Translations under genes and position numbers: made by a program
In this document: in pieces, positions 34,365-43,086 of the stretch
Numbering within the stretch: the stretch's first letter is position 1
Layout of the letters: every line of letters begins with the position of its first letter
Notes under the pieces: model-generated
Told to the model about the DNA's origin: nothing
Databases searched by the model: none
Seen by the model: only the letters and a program-made list of their open reading frames with translations
From: Caulobacter soli
GTDB taxonomy: Bacteria > Pseudomonadota > Alphaproteobacteria > Caulobacterales > Caulobacteraceae
Assembly (NCBI RefSeq): GCF_011045195.1
Contig: NZ_CP049199.1
Span: 4,385,501-4,449,500 of the forward strand
DNA length: 64,000 nt
Reading direction: 5' to 3'

Positions 34365-34607
34365 ATGCTAACAGGTGCGCAAATCCGGGCGGGTAGAGCC
34401 CTGGTCGATTGGACGGGTGCCGATCTGGCAAAGGCGGCGGGCGTGTCCCTCCAAACCATCCGTCGAATGGAGGGTGAAGTGGGCACGGGCCGGAGTTCCG
34501 TGGCCAACGTGCAAGCCATCCGCCGAGCACTGGAAGAAGCTGGCGTTGAGTTTCTGGAGGCTGACGAGAAGGCCGGTACTGGCGCCGGCGTCCGCCTCAA
34601 ACCTTAG
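34365..34607 (+). CDS. XRE-family helix-turn-helix protein
   Basis: 80 residues, one domain: ALVDWTGADLAKAAGVSLQTIRRMEGEVG is a clear Cro/C1-type HTH, followed by a helix with VQAIRRALEEAGVEFLEADE, a pattern common in short phage and element repressors. Divergent from the 176-residue gene. The likely role is control of element genes. The ribosome site is weak. Confidence 0.85.
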   Translation: MLTGAQIRAGRALVDWTGADLAKAAGVSLQTIRRMEGEVGTGRSSVANVQAIRRALEEAGVEFLEADEKAGTGAGVRLKP

Positions 34608-35177
34608 TTTCGCGGTTAAGCCGCAGGCGCGAAGCGCCCAGCTAGGCTTAAACCGCTTGCCGAGCCCAAGCCGAGCGGAAAGCGACCGGTCAAGGGTGCG
34701 CAAAGCGCACCGCCGCAGGCGGCGGCGAAGCCGCCCTTGAGGGGGCGATCTCCGCTCGGCCCCCACGCTAACCGAAGCCCCCGCATCTGTAGCCCGCGAT
34801 CAAGGCAAGAAGGGCAATTTGCGCGCGTTTGGGCCTTAGGTCCCGGTCAAGGGATTGAGTTCAAAGGCGTATTCGTCCGGTGAGGAACCTAGGGCTTCGG
34901 GCAGGTGCCTGTAAAAGACCAACACCATCAATGACATGGGGCCGCTAGGTCCCTGTCCTTTTATCTCGCCCTAGAAATTGGGGCCAGTTCGCGTCTTGAA
35001 ATCCATGAATTTTGGGCTCTTCACAGGACCACGCCGCAGGCGACAAGCCGGGAAAATCCAGTGTGCAGACAACCGCATCCCGGCCACCTGGGCCGGATGC
35101 TTCAATCTTGCCGTCGAATTTTGCCGTCGAATTTTGAGGCTAGATCTAACGGCCAATACTCCGTCCGCCTCAGAGCT
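34608..35177. other. 570-base gene-free stretch with hairpins, possible structured RNA
   Basis: No credible coding frame. GGTTAAGCC (34613) and GGCTTAAACC (34644-34653) form one imperfect stem. A larger structure at 34670-34760 has outer arms GCCGAGCGGA and TCCGCTCGGC with inner stems (GGTGCG/CGCACC-type and GCCGCAGGCGGC). Further on there are a short tandem duplication of TTGCCGTCGAATT (35106-35135) and nothing else I can name. It may hold the element's origin-like or attachment-associated DNA or a non-coding RNA. Confidence 0.4.
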
Positions 35178-35798
35178 TCATGCTTCCGGCGTGTGCAACA
35201 TGCCACCGGTCCCGTCCACTAGGTGTAGGAAGGTGCCGCCACCCAGGTTCATCACGGTCATGCTTGGTTTTTCGGCCGTCGCCCTGAACCGCTCGTCCTG
35301 CCAGACATCAACCTCCCAGTCCGGAAACAGCACGCGGCCGGTCTCATAGGCGCTTTGCGTGAAGGCCACGAGCAAGTTGATCCGGACCTGAAGGCCATCG
35401 CCTTCGAAGATATAGCGCCATTCCTGGAACGCATCGCCGAAGGCCCGGAGGTCTGCTCCCAACGCCGTGGCATCTCGGCCGGTCCTGCGCTGATAGCGGG
35501 TCGCGATCTCCAGTTTCACTTCTTGATCAAGACGCCCATAGAGCAGGCCGAGTTTATGGCCCTTCACAGGACCGGTTCCGGTCCCAACGGCGGCTAAACT
35601 CTTCAAGTAGAGTTCTGCGGCAAAGGCATAAGCGACGATTGCTGGGCAGACCGCGCTGATCGGTTTGCCGCTAGGTGCCGTAGCCACTTCGAGCGCGCGC
35701 AACGCGCTTTCGTGAAAAGAGATAGCAATCAGGAAGGCTTGCTGATCGCGCTTGGCCGGCCCCTGAGGAACGGGTGCGTTGATATCGTAGACCTTCAC
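35178..35798 (-). CDS. HEPN-like protein
   Basis: 206 residues from GTG 35798. The core is all-alpha, with YAFAAELYLKSLAAV followed by GHKLGLLYGRL and later FGDAFQEWRYIFEG. This order (AAELYLKSL, GHxLxxLY, WRYxFE) matches HEPN-fold proteins of the type found in toxin-antitoxin and defence loci. I do not find the R-x4-6-H RNase motif, so catalytic activity is not supported. It stands alone on the minus strand, 78 bases after the HNH gene. Base composition is lower in GC than flanking chromosome genes. Assignment rests on pattern only. Confidence 0.55.
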   Translation of the reverse strand: MKVYDINAPVPQGPAKRDQQAFLIAISFHESALRALEVATAPSGKPISAVCPAIVAYAFAAELYLKSLAAVGTGTGPVKGHKLGLLYGRLDQEVKLEIATRYQRRTGRDATALGADLRAFGDAFQEWRYIFEGDGLQVRINLLVAFTQSAYETGRVLFPDWEVDVWQDERFRATAEKPSMTVMNLGGGTFLHLVDGTGGMLHTPEA

Positions 35799-35876
35799 GG
35801 TGAGAACCCCGCTGAAACACGGTCCTGATTAGACCGAGTCCTCGCGATGACTGAGTCGATACGACGATGTTTCGCT

Positions 35877-36779
35877 TTAGGCTCGACGCCGCTTGAGTGC
35901 GATCCCAAGTTCCCGGATTGGCTGATAGCGGAATGGCTTCCAGTAGCGCGAACGCCTATCGATTGATCGTGGCGTCTTTAGCGTCGCCAGCTGCTTGGCC
36001 GGACCTAGGACGCAGAAGAACAATAACGATCGCCCGAAGGACATCGAAAATCCCAAGTAGCCATGGGCTGAATTGTAGGCGTGACGGAAGTGAAATTGGT
36101 CGCCGATGTCGACGTTTCCGCGCTCTCCAACCCGAAGCTCGCCGAACCAAGCCTCCGTCATTCGGCTGAGATCTTCCGCTGCTGGTGTTCCGACCTGAGC
36201 CCAGGCTACCAGCCGACGGAGGCGGTGATTGGCCATCTGGCCGGCCGTAACCCGATAGTACATCGCGTAGAGGATCTTGGTCGCGAACACCTCCAGGTGC
36301 CGGTGGGCAGCCGCTGTGATTGATGCGGTGGGCGGTGCGTCCCGTTCCCAGGCTTCAATCGGCACAATAGGCATGGCTTCAGGCGCGTTGTTGGCGACGC
36401 CCTCGACAAGGCGATACAGGTCTTCCTTTCTCAAATTCTCGCCGTTGTGATCGAACATGCGAATGTGCAGGGCGGAGACCTGCTCGCTCGCCGCAGCAGC
36501 GCGGTTGCATTCGCCGCAGGCGGGAAACTCGAATCCCTCCGGACCTGCCTTGTCCCGGAAGCAGATTCGAGCGGGAGCGTGATCGATTTCCTCAGACACC
36601 CGCTCGCCGTTGCAATAGCAACAGCGCGGATGTGCTGTGAAGAACGCGGCTCGTTCGCGCGCCTTGCGTTCGGCTCGCGTCGGGCGAGGCGCTGACGCGC
36701 GCACCTGGCTTTTGCCGGGATCGTCCTCATCCCGATTTTCAGCGATAGAAGCCTCGTCATCATTGGCCAAGCTGGTCAC
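35877..36779 (-). CDS. HNH-type endonuclease domain protein
   Basis: 300 residues from GTG 36779, overlapping the stop of the upstream gene (GTGA). A zinc-binding HNH core lies at about residues 50-95: RCCYCNGERVSEEIDHAPARIC, then FPACGECNRAAAA, giving C-x2-C, the EIDHAPAR segment and C-x2-C-N. The remaining 200 residues are not recognised and may sense the target. HNH nucleases with long unknown C-terminal parts are frequent in restriction and abortive-infection systems. It is co-translated with the DUF5677-like gene, making a two-gene module inside the island. Confidence 0.72.
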   Translation of the reverse strand: MTSLANDDEASIAENRDEDDPGKSQVRASAPRPTRAERKARERAAFFTAHPRCCYCNGERVSEEIDHAPARICFRDKAGPEGFEFPACGECNRAAAASEQVSALHIRMFDHNGENLRKEDLYRLVEGVANNAPEAMPIVPIEAWERDAPPTASITAAAHRHLEVFATKILYAMYYRVTAGQMANHRLRRLVAWAQVGTPAAEDLSRMTEAWFGELRVGERGNVDIGDQFHFRHAYNSAHGYLGFSMSFGRSLLFFCVLGPAKQLATLKTPRSIDRRSRYWKPFRYQPIRELGIALKRRRA

Positions 36780-37669
36780 CTCTCGGCTGGCGGCGCAGCT
36801 TCATCCAGACCGTCTCCCATCATCGACTGATAGAAATCGCGCTGGGTGGCGTCGAAGTCATCGATTACCGCACTGGCTACTGTGCCTACTTCCTTGGCTG
36901 TTCTAGCGACCAGCTGAAGATTTTCTTCGGCGCCAAGGTTCGCGCCAGAGGCAGCTAAAATGGCGCAGTAAGCGCCGACCTGGGCGATGTCGGACATGAT
37001 CCTGGCAGCGTGTGAATCTTCCAGCCCAATCCTTTCATCAGCGGGCCGGAACATCCGATCCAAATACAACTCCATTGCCCGGCAATCTGCGTGCGCGAGA
37101 TGGCTCGCCATTCCATAGACATGGAGCAGAGAGGTCGCCCCAGCGCGCTTGGCGCCCGCTAAGCCGTCTAGACGCTGCAATACCTCTGGAAAGCTCCACT
37201 TTTGCTCAAGCCGTTTTCTGGCTGCCTTGTTCAGGGAAAGGTTGTTCCTGACTATGTTCTTTCGCTGCAGCAGTTTGAGCGAATTCCTTGCATCTTCTTT
37301 CTCGGGCGGCACGATCGCCTCTGCCAGTTCGGCCCTGTATGCGGTCTTTCGATCGGCAACCTCCCCGAGGGCTGTCCAATATTCCTTTAGCATTTCTGGC
37401 CGCTCACCTTCGGGGGTGAATGTGATGAGCATGAATTTGGCTGAGACTTCGTAGAATGTTCGGAGCAATATCTCGGCGTCGAAATCCAAACGAATTGCGA
37501 CAAGCCTCAACACCGCATGGCCTCGGTCCAAAAGGTACCCGAGGAGAAGCCTCTGTGTAGGCTCGAACTCCTCCCAGTCTTGGCCAGGAATCGACTTTTC
37601 TACCAAATCATCCAGGATTTTCCGCTGGGCAACCTGGGCTGCATGCGTCGCTTGCAGGAGGTTGTTCAT
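36776..37669 (-). CDS. DUF5677-like protein
   Basis: 297 residues from ATG 37669, chosen because AGGAGG lies 5 bases upstream; a longer start at 37714 lacks a ribosome site. It is helical, with RLLLGYLLDRGHAVLRLVAIRL and FDAEILLRTFYEVSAKFML near the N-terminus and YGMASHLAHADCRAMELYLDR in the second half. This pattern (E-x3-R-x3-E then S/H-x3-H) resembles the DUF5677 family, which is often found near defence genes. The enzymatic role is unknown. The stop overlaps the start of the HNH gene by 4 bases. Confidence 0.6.
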   Translation of the reverse strand: MNNLLQATHAAQVAQRKILDDLVEKSIPGQDWEEFEPTQRLLLGYLLDRGHAVLRLVAIRLDFDAEILLRTFYEVSAKFMLITFTPEGERPEMLKEYWTALGEVADRKTAYRAELAEAIVPPEKEDARNSLKLLQRKNIVRNNLSLNKAARKRLEQKWSFPEVLQRLDGLAGAKRAGATSLLHVYGMASHLAHADCRAMELYLDRMFRPADERIGLEDSHAARIMSDIAQVGAYCAILAASGANLGAEENLQLVARTAKEVGTVASAVIDDFDATQRDFYQSMMGDGLDEAAPPAER

Positions 37670-37808
37670 GCGAACCTCCTGTGCGGACGGGCCGTCGGGA
37701 TGAGCTTCGGACAATGGCGCAACCAGCTCGCGTGAAAGGGTTCAATAAGGGTCGACACCCGGAATCATGGTGAGATGATCCGCTGTCAAACGAGCGGTGC
37801 AAGCACAA

Positions 37809-38447
37809 ATGGCCGAGGCGCAGGAACGGGAGGTGCGAAGCTATTTCGCCTACGACGACGAAACGCGCGTATTTCTGAGCAGCCAGCTCCGGGTGTTCGC
37901 GGAGCTCCAGAAGACCGTTGTTGGCAAGTACCTACGCCCTGAGAACACCCAGCGGTTCCGACACGGTGGAGGGTGGAGCAATCCGGCGAATCCAGAGGCG
38001 CCGGAGGTGAAGTGGCACACTCACTCAGCCGAGACTGCAATTCGCTTCGAGGACATCGTCAACAACGATCTCTCCACGATCGACCGCACGTTCGCCGCCT
38101 TCAAGGAGGCCATGGAGCGGCAATTTGCAGAGATGCTCTATTCGACCGTGTCTGAAGCCGCTGAGCAGGTCGGCAATGTCGTCGATGCAAAAGCTCAGCC
38201 ATCACTGGCCGACGCCTTCATGGCGACAATCGAAAAAATAGAATTCATGGCAGACAAGAACGGTGAGGTCAGCCTCCCAGAGGTGCATGTACACCCAGAG
38301 ACCGGAGCCAAAATGATGGCGGCGCTAGAAGCGGCGCCACAGGAATTTAAAGACCGGCTTGAAGCCTTGAAGGCTCGCAAATCGGAGGAAGCGCTCACCC
38401 GCGAAGCTGAGCGCAAGACCAAGTTCGTCCGATACGGGCCTGCGTGA
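37809..38447 (+). CDS. Unknown protein, first gene of the caspase operon
   Basis: 212 residues from ATG 37809; a GTG 12 bases earlier is an alternative, and neither has a strong ribosome site. I recognise no family. It starts with a charged helix (EAQEREVRSYFAYDDETRVFL), has a middle section with HGGGWSNPANPEAPEVKWHTHS, then a long helical region (NNDLSTIDRTFAAFKEAMERQF) and a lysine-rich tail. There is no signal peptide or membrane segment. The stop codon shares a base with the caspase start (TGATG), so the two proteins are made together and may form a complex. It could be a sensor, an inhibitor or the protease substrate. Confidence 0.75.
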   Translation: MAEAQEREVRSYFAYDDETRVFLSSQLRVFAELQKTVVGKYLRPENTQRFRHGGGWSNPANPEAPEVKWHTHSAETAIRFEDIVNNDLSTIDRTFAAFKEAMERQFAEMLYSTVSEAAEQVGNVVDAKAQPSLADAFMATIEKIEFMADKNGEVSLPEVHVHPETGAKMMAALEAAPQEFKDRLEALKARKSEEALTREAERKTKFVRYGPA

Positions 38448-40354
38448 TGCGAGTCCTGATCGCGATCGGCTGCAACGCCTACGACCATCAGAATCCTCTC
38501 ACCGGCGCCGAAGGCGATGCGCAGAGGATATTTGATACGCTCACCCGACCTGAGCTTGGTGATTATGATCGGGCTAGATCTCGACTCCTTCTTTCCCCTT
38601 CGTCGGGAGAGGTTCGTAATGCATTGCGGGAAGTTCTGTTCTCGAACGGCGCCGTCGACACCTTCACGTTCTTCTTTGCCGGTCACGGCGGCGTTCGAGG
38701 CGGCAGCTTTTACATGCTCGTGCGAGACTCGGTCTCGGCCGCTCTTTCGTTCTCGGCCCTCTCGCTCTCGGACCTGTTCCTAGCGCTCAACGAGGCCGCG
38801 CCCTCGCAAAGCAATATCATTATCGACGCCTGTGAAGCCGGTGGTCTGATCTCGGACCTGAATACCCTGCTCAAATCCAACGTGCTCGGTGATGCTGACA
38901 CGCCCGGCGTCACACTCGTGGCGACTGCCGCCCAAGACCAATACTCGGGCGAAACCGCGGCAGGTGGTTTTGGCACCAACGCCATTTTGGACTGCATCGA
39001 AGGGCGGGCGCTCGTGCAAGACACGACCAGTGCGCTGGACCTGGTCGAGATTGGGAGACACGTCTCAACCACGTTGCGCGCATCGACCGACCAAACCCCG
39101 GTCGTGTGGGGCCTCAACCTTTATGGACCTCCTAGGTTCTGCCGGAATCCCCGCTACGGCGCCGATCCATCTCGGCCGTTGCGCGAGGTTCTTCAGGCTT
39201 GGCCGGCGGCGAGCGATACCACCGTGCGCGCGAACTACGATGCACTGTGGCGCGTGTATGCGTCGACCAGCGGCGTGTGGAATGCGAGGGAGTTTGCGAC
39301 GGTCGTCAAATCCGCCATCGCGCCCCTAGTGGAGACGCCTGAAGCACTCGCCGGGTTCGTCGAGCGTCTGGGAGCGGCGGTCCAGGAGCGGGCTCAGCTA
39401 TCAGACGATGTGTTCCGACCGGCGTTGACGGGTGCCGCGCTGGCCGTGTGCCTGATGCCGTACCTCGGTCATGAATTGATCCGGCGACAGGTGCGAGCTC
39501 TTCAATCTGAGATCGGCGGCACGCTGATCGCGGCAGCCCTGCATCTCGGCGACGATCTTGAGGGAGATCGTTTTGCGCTCCTTGCGCGTAGGGGTGGAGG
39601 GCTCGCGGACCTCTTCTACCTGCCCTTGAGAATTGCGAATGTCCTTGGCTGGACAGCTGCTGCTCGATGGATGTTTGACGACGATGCTTCTCAACGGGAC
39701 GAGGCGGCTGAAGCGTTTACAAGGGTCCTGCGACTCGTCCTGACGCACAATTCCGGCTCGGTGGTTGCCATGAGCGACGCGCAGGCCCCCTGTTGGGCGG
39801 TAGCTCTGACCGGCGCAAGGGAGTTGGGTCTGGTCGAAGAGGCAGAGGCGCTCGCCGGGTTGCTTTTCGGTTCGCTGACGGACTGCGGAGGGCAAATTGC
39901 CCGCGATGACATACCGGCCGATAAGGTCCTGAACTACTTGCTGGCCCGAAGAACTGGTGCCTTTGACCGCGCTCCCGATCTCGTCGAGCGCCCTGCTGAG
40001 ACAACGGCGGTGCTTCTTCGGGCCGCAAGCCTACTCGGCCTCAGCGACATCTTCGACGAAAGCATGTGGGAGTTGGATGGTCACGCCTTCACCGCATACC
40101 TGCCAGGAGACTTTGCGAACTTCGATGAAGAGCGAATGGATGGCGGCACCAACCTCATCTGGACAGTCGGACACGATGTTTTCCGAGTGGCCGATGTCGT
40201 CAATGGGTGGCCGTCTTCCGAGGTGCAGCCTGAAAATCCGATAGTGGCAGCTAACGCGATCCTGTCGTCTCTGCTCTTCCTTGACCGAACTCCCTGGTTT
40301 GCGTTCGGAGCAATCCGGGCACCGGAGATCACGGGCGCCGAGCCCGCCGCGTAG
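38447..40354 (+). CDS. Caspase-like (peptidase C14 type) protease with large unknown C-terminal domain
   Basis: 635 residues from ATG 38447. The N-terminal 230 residues form a caspase/metacaspase-like domain: strand MRVLIAIGCNAYDH with a GAEGDAQRI segment, catalytic H80 in FFFAGHGGVRGG, and catalytic C129 in NIIIDACEAGGL. Both residues and their spacing are right for an active Cys protease. Residues about 245-635 are helical and match no domain I know; near the end is GHAFTAYLPGDFANFDEERMD. There is no membrane segment. Bacterial caspase-like proteases act in several abortive-infection systems by cleaving a toxin or cell proteins after sensing. It is translationally coupled to genes on both sides. 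Confidence 0.9.
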   Translation: MRVLIAIGCNAYDHQNPLTGAEGDAQRIFDTLTRPELGDYDRARSRLLLSPSSGEVRNALREVLFSNGAVDTFTFFFAGHGGVRGGSFYMLVRDSVSAALSFSALSLSDLFLALNEAAPSQSNIIIDACEAGGLISDLNTLLKSNVLGDADTPGVTLVATAAQDQYSGETAAGGFGTNAILDCIEGRALVQDTTSALDLVEIGRHVSTTLRASTDQTPVVWGLNLYGPPRFCRNPRYGADPSRPLREVLQAWPAASDTTVRANYDALWRVYASTSGVWNAREFATVVKSAIAPLVETPEALAGFVERLGAAVQERAQLSDDVFRPALTGAALAVCLMPYLGHELIRRQVRALQSEIGGTLIAAALHLGDDLEGDRFALLARRGGGLADLFYLPLRIANVLGWTAAARWMFDDDASQRDEAAEAFTRVLRLVLTHNSGSVVAMSDAQAPCWAVALTGARELGLVEEAEALAGLLFGSLTDCGGQIARDDIPADKVLNYLLARRTGAFDRAPDLVERPAETTAVLLRAASLLGLSDIFDESMWELDGHAFTAYLPGDFANFDEERMDGGTNLIWTVGHDVFRVADVVNGWPSSEVQPENPIVAANAILSSLLFLDRTPWFAFGAIRAPEITGAEPAA

Positions 40355-40355
40355 G

Positions 40356-41009
40356 ATGTCCAGCTTCCCCGCGATCGCCTCGTCAGAAGCACTGTTTTCC
40401 CGGTCGTCGCTAACAGCGCGGCCTTCGCCGGTGCCTGCCGAGGCTGGGATTTACGCTTGGTTCTTTCGTAAACCTCTGCCCGGCGTTGACGTTTCCGGCT
40501 GCTATCAACTCGACGGCTACACCCTGCTCTACATCGGGATCTCACCGAAAGAGCCCTCGCGCGATGGCTTCAGAACGTCGCGTTCCAATCTGCGGCAGAG
40601 GCTCCGTACCCATATTGGCGGCAACGCCGAAGGGTCGACGCTCAGAAAGACCTTGGGGTGTCTTCTCGCTCCTGAGACCGGCTTTCCTTTGCGGCGGGTG
40701 GGAACGGGGCGGCGCCTGACCTTCACCAATCCAGGAGAGAGGGCGCTCGACGCCTGGATGGATGAGAATGCGTTCGTCACTTGGCAGGTGACGGCGGCGC
40801 CTTGGAATCTCGAGCGCCAGATTTTGAGCTCCGGCTTGCCTCTGCCGCTCAACATTCGAGACAATCCATGTGAGGCGCACGTGAATGCCGTCAGGGCAAT
40901 TCGAGGAGCGGCAGTCTCGGCTGCACTAGAGCTCCCCATTGTCGCCGATAGCGGCGGACCGCGCCGGCTCGCGGCCAGCGCGTCAAAGAGCAACGAGCAA
41001 TTGTCTTGA
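40356..41009 (+). CDS. GIY-YIG nuclease domain protein, third gene of the caspase operon
   Basis: 217 residues from ATG 40356, one base after the caspase stop. It carries the GIY-YIG core: GIYAWFF (residues 31-37), LLYIGISP (57-64), Arg/His in LRQRLRTHIGGNAEGSTLR (catalytic Arg about 84, His 86), Glu153 in NLERQIL and Asn170 in NIRDNP. All catalytic positions expected for the fold are present, so DNA cutting is plausible. The tail is low-complexity (RRLAASASKSNEQLS). In the caspase operon it may be the effector or a second line of defence; activation by protease cleavage is a possibility. Confidence 0.85.
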   Translation: MSSFPAIASSEALFSRSSLTARPSPVPAEAGIYAWFFRKPLPGVDVSGCYQLDGYTLLYIGISPKEPSRDGFRTSRSNLRQRLRTHIGGNAEGSTLRKTLGCLLAPETGFPLRRVGTGRRLTFTNPGERALDAWMDENAFVTWQVTAAPWNLERQILSSGLPLPLNIRDNPCEAHVNAVRAIRGAAVSAALELPIVADSGGPRRLAASASKSNEQLS

Positions 41010-41043
41010 GCGATAGGGCAGTGGGGCGGCGGCGAGTTCATTC

Positions 41044-41796
41044 ATGTCCACCGAAAAGCGATATCCCAAGACCGAGGCCATGCTCTCGGCCATCAATCTT
41101 TGGACTCGGCCACTCGTCGATCACCCGGCGTTCCGCCAGCTGATCCGCTCCAAGATCGGTTCGGCGCGCGACTGGGAAGACGACTGGCGGGCGACGGGCG
41201 AGCGGATCGGCGAGGTGATGATACGCGAACCCCTGGCTTCGCAGCATGACGCCGTCATTCAGTTCTACAATTTGTGGAGTACTGCCGAGCGACTAAAGAC
41301 GACGGAGTTCTACTTCCGGCGCTACCCCTTCCGAGGCCTGCCGGTGAATCCCCACGAGCACCTCGAAAATGTGTGTGGGATGTACTTCGGCCACTTTTAC
41401 ATCTTTCAGGAGCGGCTGAAGGTCTTCTTCGCGGCCCTGGCCAAGGCGTGCCCTGAGGCCGACATCGACGCGGGCGGGGTGATCAAGCTTTACAAGGGCC
41501 GCTTCAAACCCGAGCTGACGGAGCGCAACGGCGGCACGCACATCGCTCCCTTCGACGACCTGACGATCAGCGCGGTGATGCTACGCGACCTTGCGGATCT
41601 TAAGGATCCTACTGGAGCGCGGATGGCTACGCGTTACGCCTATCGCAAGGCCGCGCGCGAATGGGCAGGCCACGCTCGGCGTGGCGGTGAACGCGTCGCC
41701 GTTTTCCTAGAGGGCGTGGCGGGAGGAGTGCTGCCGGTGGCCAAGTTCCTGGGCACCCCGCCGTCGCCGGGACCCGACGACTTGCAAACCCGATAA
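41044..41796 (+). CDS. Hypothetical helical protein downstream of the caspase operon
   Basis: 250 residues from ATG 41044, 34 bases after the GIY-YIG gene and in the same direction, so probably in the same transcript. The core is helical with LENVCGMYFGHFYIFQERLKVFFAAL and AYRKAAREWAGHARRGGERV. The first pattern recalls HEPN-type or abortive-infection helical proteins, but I cannot name a family. No membrane segment or signal peptide. The final part is Gly/Pro-rich. It could be a fourth component of the caspase system or part of a separate module with the HNH gene that follows. Confidence 0.65.
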   Translation: MSTEKRYPKTEAMLSAINLWTRPLVDHPAFRQLIRSKIGSARDWEDDWRATGERIGEVMIREPLASQHDAVIQFYNLWSTAERLKTTEFYFRRYPFRGLPVNPHEHLENVCGMYFGHFYIFQERLKVFFAALAKACPEADIDAGGVIKLYKGRFKPELTERNGGTHIAPFDDLTISAVMLRDLADLKDPTGARMATRYAYRKAAREWAGHARRGGERVAVFLEGVAGGVLPVAKFLGTPPSPGPDDLQTR

Positions 41797-41886
41797 GCCA
41801 TCGCGGGTGCCTAGCTCCCGGCAAATGCACGCCGAGCTCCCGGAGGGTCTTTTCCCCTCCAGCGCTGGGCGCCATCTTTTGCGCTG

Positions 41887-42882
41887 ATGATGACTGCTAC
41901 GTGCATTTACTGTGATGAGGGCGACCCGGGGAAATTCGCGGGGCGTGAACACGTCATCCCCCAAGCCTTCGGGAGCTTCGGTGGACAAACGCCAACGCTG
42001 AAATGCGTCTGCGACCCCTGCAATGGCGCTCTAGGGCGGGAGTTGGACCAGATGCTCGCGCGTGAGACGCTGGAGGGCTTGGCACGCTATGGTCAAGGAC
42101 GACTGTCCAAGGAGATGCGTCCGCAGCGACGATTGCGCTTTACTCTGGCTGACGAGACTGAAGCTGGCGGGATGCTGGGCGCTGCCATCACCGGTCTCGA
42201 CCCGACGACTAATCAGCTCATGCCGCTAGCGACCCAGCTCCAAATTGAGAACAGGCAGACCGGAAAGACCGAAATTTTCACCCGCGAAGCCCTAGGAAGC
42301 TTTGATCTACCCGACGAGGTCTATGGGCCGCCTGGCGCGCGCAAGCTCACTATCTTCGCCCCCTCAAAGGAGGAGCATGACGCCTTCCTCGACGAGTTGA
42401 ACCAAGCCGGCTTCGACATGCGGATGCAGGGGCCATCCCAACTCGGCATCAATCCGAGCGCGGACGAGACTGGTCAGGCAACGCTCGGAATCCATATCGA
42501 GGGCACGTTCGATCAACTTCACCGCCGAGCGCTGGCCAAGATCTGCCTGAACTTCGCCGCCTTCTATCTAGGTGATGAAGTTGGCTCCCCGCGCTGGACC
42601 AATCTCAAGCGCTTTATCCGGTACGGCGAAGGCGAACTCGGTGCCCGTCTGTCTGACGGTCCATTCTGGACGGGCCAGGAGACCGCGACCATGCGTTTTC
42701 CGGACGCCATCAATGTCAGGCTGGAGAACCACGAGCGCGGCGTCGTCGGCGTTATCCAATTCTACAATCGCTACACCTATGAACTCCTACTGCTCGAAGG
42801 CCAACGACTTGATCGAGAGATCGCCGCGCGGTTTGAGGATGGCCAGGAACCGACCCTGGGTACCCGAGGTCGTCCGTCCTAG
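41887..42882 (+). CDS. HNH endonuclease (HNH_5-like) protein
   Basis: 331 residues from ATG 41887. The N-terminal HNH core is CIYCDEGDPGKFAGREHVIPQAFG then CVCDPCNGALG: zinc Cys pairs C-x2-C and C-x2-C-N with the EHVIPQAF motif typical of the HNH_5 group. The rest (residues 75-331) is alpha/beta and unrecognised. HNH_5 proteins occur in phage, mobile elements and defence loci. It is the last gene before the right end of the element and is on the same strand as the caspase operon, 90 bases after the preceding gene. Confidence 0.75.
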   Translation: MMTATCIYCDEGDPGKFAGREHVIPQAFGSFGGQTPTLKCVCDPCNGALGRELDQMLARETLEGLARYGQGRLSKEMRPQRRLRFTLADETEAGGMLGAAITGLDPTTNQLMPLATQLQIENRQTGKTEIFTREALGSFDLPDEVYGPPGARKLTIFAPSKEEHDAFLDELNQAGFDMRMQGPSQLGINPSADETGQATLGIHIEGTFDQLHRRALAKICLNFAAFYLGDEVGSPRWTNLKRFIRYGEGELGARLSDGPFWTGQETATMRFPDAINVRLENHERGVVGVIQFYNRYTYELLLLEGQRLDREIAARFEDGQEPTLGTRGRPS

Positions 42883-43086
42883 CCGCCTGCTGCGTCCGCA
42901 ACCGGCTGCCGGGGCCTCACGCTGTCCCGTCTGCCAGTAGCGCTCGGCGAGCGCGCCTTTCGCGGCGTATTGCGTGCGGTTCAAAGCCAGATACTGGAGG
43001 CCGTTTGCATATTTGGGCCTAGATACGCCGGGTAAGACTCGAACCGCTAGATGGCCACCGCGAGCAATTGTCGGTCTCGGTCAACA

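Noticed and set aside
35105..35135. Tandem TTGCCGTCGAATT duplication as an att or origin iteron
   Set aside because: Only two copies of a short unit with no symmetry to the island ends; probably a local slip duplication.
34608..35177. CRISPR array or retron in the gene-free island segment
   Set aside because: There are no regularly spaced direct repeats and no cas or reverse transcriptase gene nearby.
43020..43060. tRNA-like T-arm text (GACTCGAACC) near the island's right end
   Set aside because: Neither an acceptor stem nor anticodon arm can be folded around it on either strand, and the integration site is explained by the hairpin repeat.
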